Of a stretch of 7,110 nucleotides of DNA, positions 7,060-7,110 are shown piece after piece; the first letter of the stretch is position 1, and each line of letters starts with the position of its first letter. The position numbers were made by a program, and so were the translations under genes. The notes below the pieces were generated by a model. The model saw only the letters and a program-made list of their open reading frames with translations. It searched no databases and was not told where the DNA came from. This DNA is from Methanobacterium sp. (lineage in GTDB: Archaea; Methanobacteriota; Methanobacteria; Methanobacteriales; Methanobacteriaceae): NCBI GenBank assembly GCA_003151535.1, contig PLXT01000054.1, positions 5,584 to 12,693 on the forward strand. The letters are read 5' to 3'.

Positions 7060-7078
7060 CGCAATATAAGATATAATC

Positions 7079-7110
7079 ATGAATTGGATACTGATTATTG
7101 GTATTATAAC
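7079..7110 (+). CDS. Start of a membrane or exported protein gene (3' end outside window)
   Basis: Only ten codons are visible, MNWILIIGII, all but Asn2 hydrophobic or small, which suggests a first transmembrane helix or signal anchor. No ribosome binding site precedes the ATG; the 18 bases before it are A/T-rich, with only isolated G and C. The TATA box at 7049-7059 places transcription start on the ATG, so the message is probably leaderless. The family cannot be named from ten residues. It diverges from the SRP RNA gene across about 140 bases of AT-rich DNA, which must hold both promoters. Confidence 0.6.
   Translation, partial: MNWILIIGII

Overview
The window looks like a piece of a mesophilic methanogen chromosome of the Methanobacteriales type (Methanobacterium-like). 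The grounds are strongly AT-rich DNA, an archaeal signal recognition particle (7S) RNA, a tRNA-Ser with no encoded CCA, archaeal TATA-like promoter elements, GGTGA or GGAG ribosome binding sites on some genes and leaderless or near-leaderless starts on others. Genus-level placement is inference. There is no insertion sequence, CRISPR array, phage gene or origin.

Layout. Bases 1-672 (+) hold the C-terminal part of a radical SAM protein that starts before the window. Its end faces the end of an APC-family amino acid/polyamine permease (713-2128, -), with a T-run between them. A divergent gap of about 48 bp with a TATA box separates the permease from a rightward run of three genes: a class I/II PLP aminotransferase (2177-3289), a QueG-like corrinoid/[4Fe-4S] protein (3314-4150) and a second, distantly related aminotransferase of the 2-aminoadipate/aromatic (COG1167-like) group (4223-5404). 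For all three I prefer a start a few codons inside the longest open frame.

The right third is read leftwards: the SRP RNA (about 6624-6936), tRNA-Ser(GCU) (6395-6479), and an AlkA-like DNA glycosylase (5466-6366) that is split by a one-base frameshift in a run of five C. Linkage of 7S RNA and tRNA-Ser is a known arrangement in Methanobacteriales. Here a DNA repair gene, not an rRNA operon, follows the tRNA. At the right edge a membrane protein gene starts at 7079 (+), apparently leaderless.

Functionally, the centre suggests amino-acid metabolism (a transporter and two transaminases) around one redox protein of unknown substrate. The right end is RNA housekeeping plus base-excision repair. 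I do not see convincing evidence for an undescribed multi-gene system. The items most worth a check are the glycosylase frameshift, the QueG-like protein that appears to lack the QueG catalytic aspartate in a lineage not expected to make queuosine, and the unusual TM1 motif of the permease.
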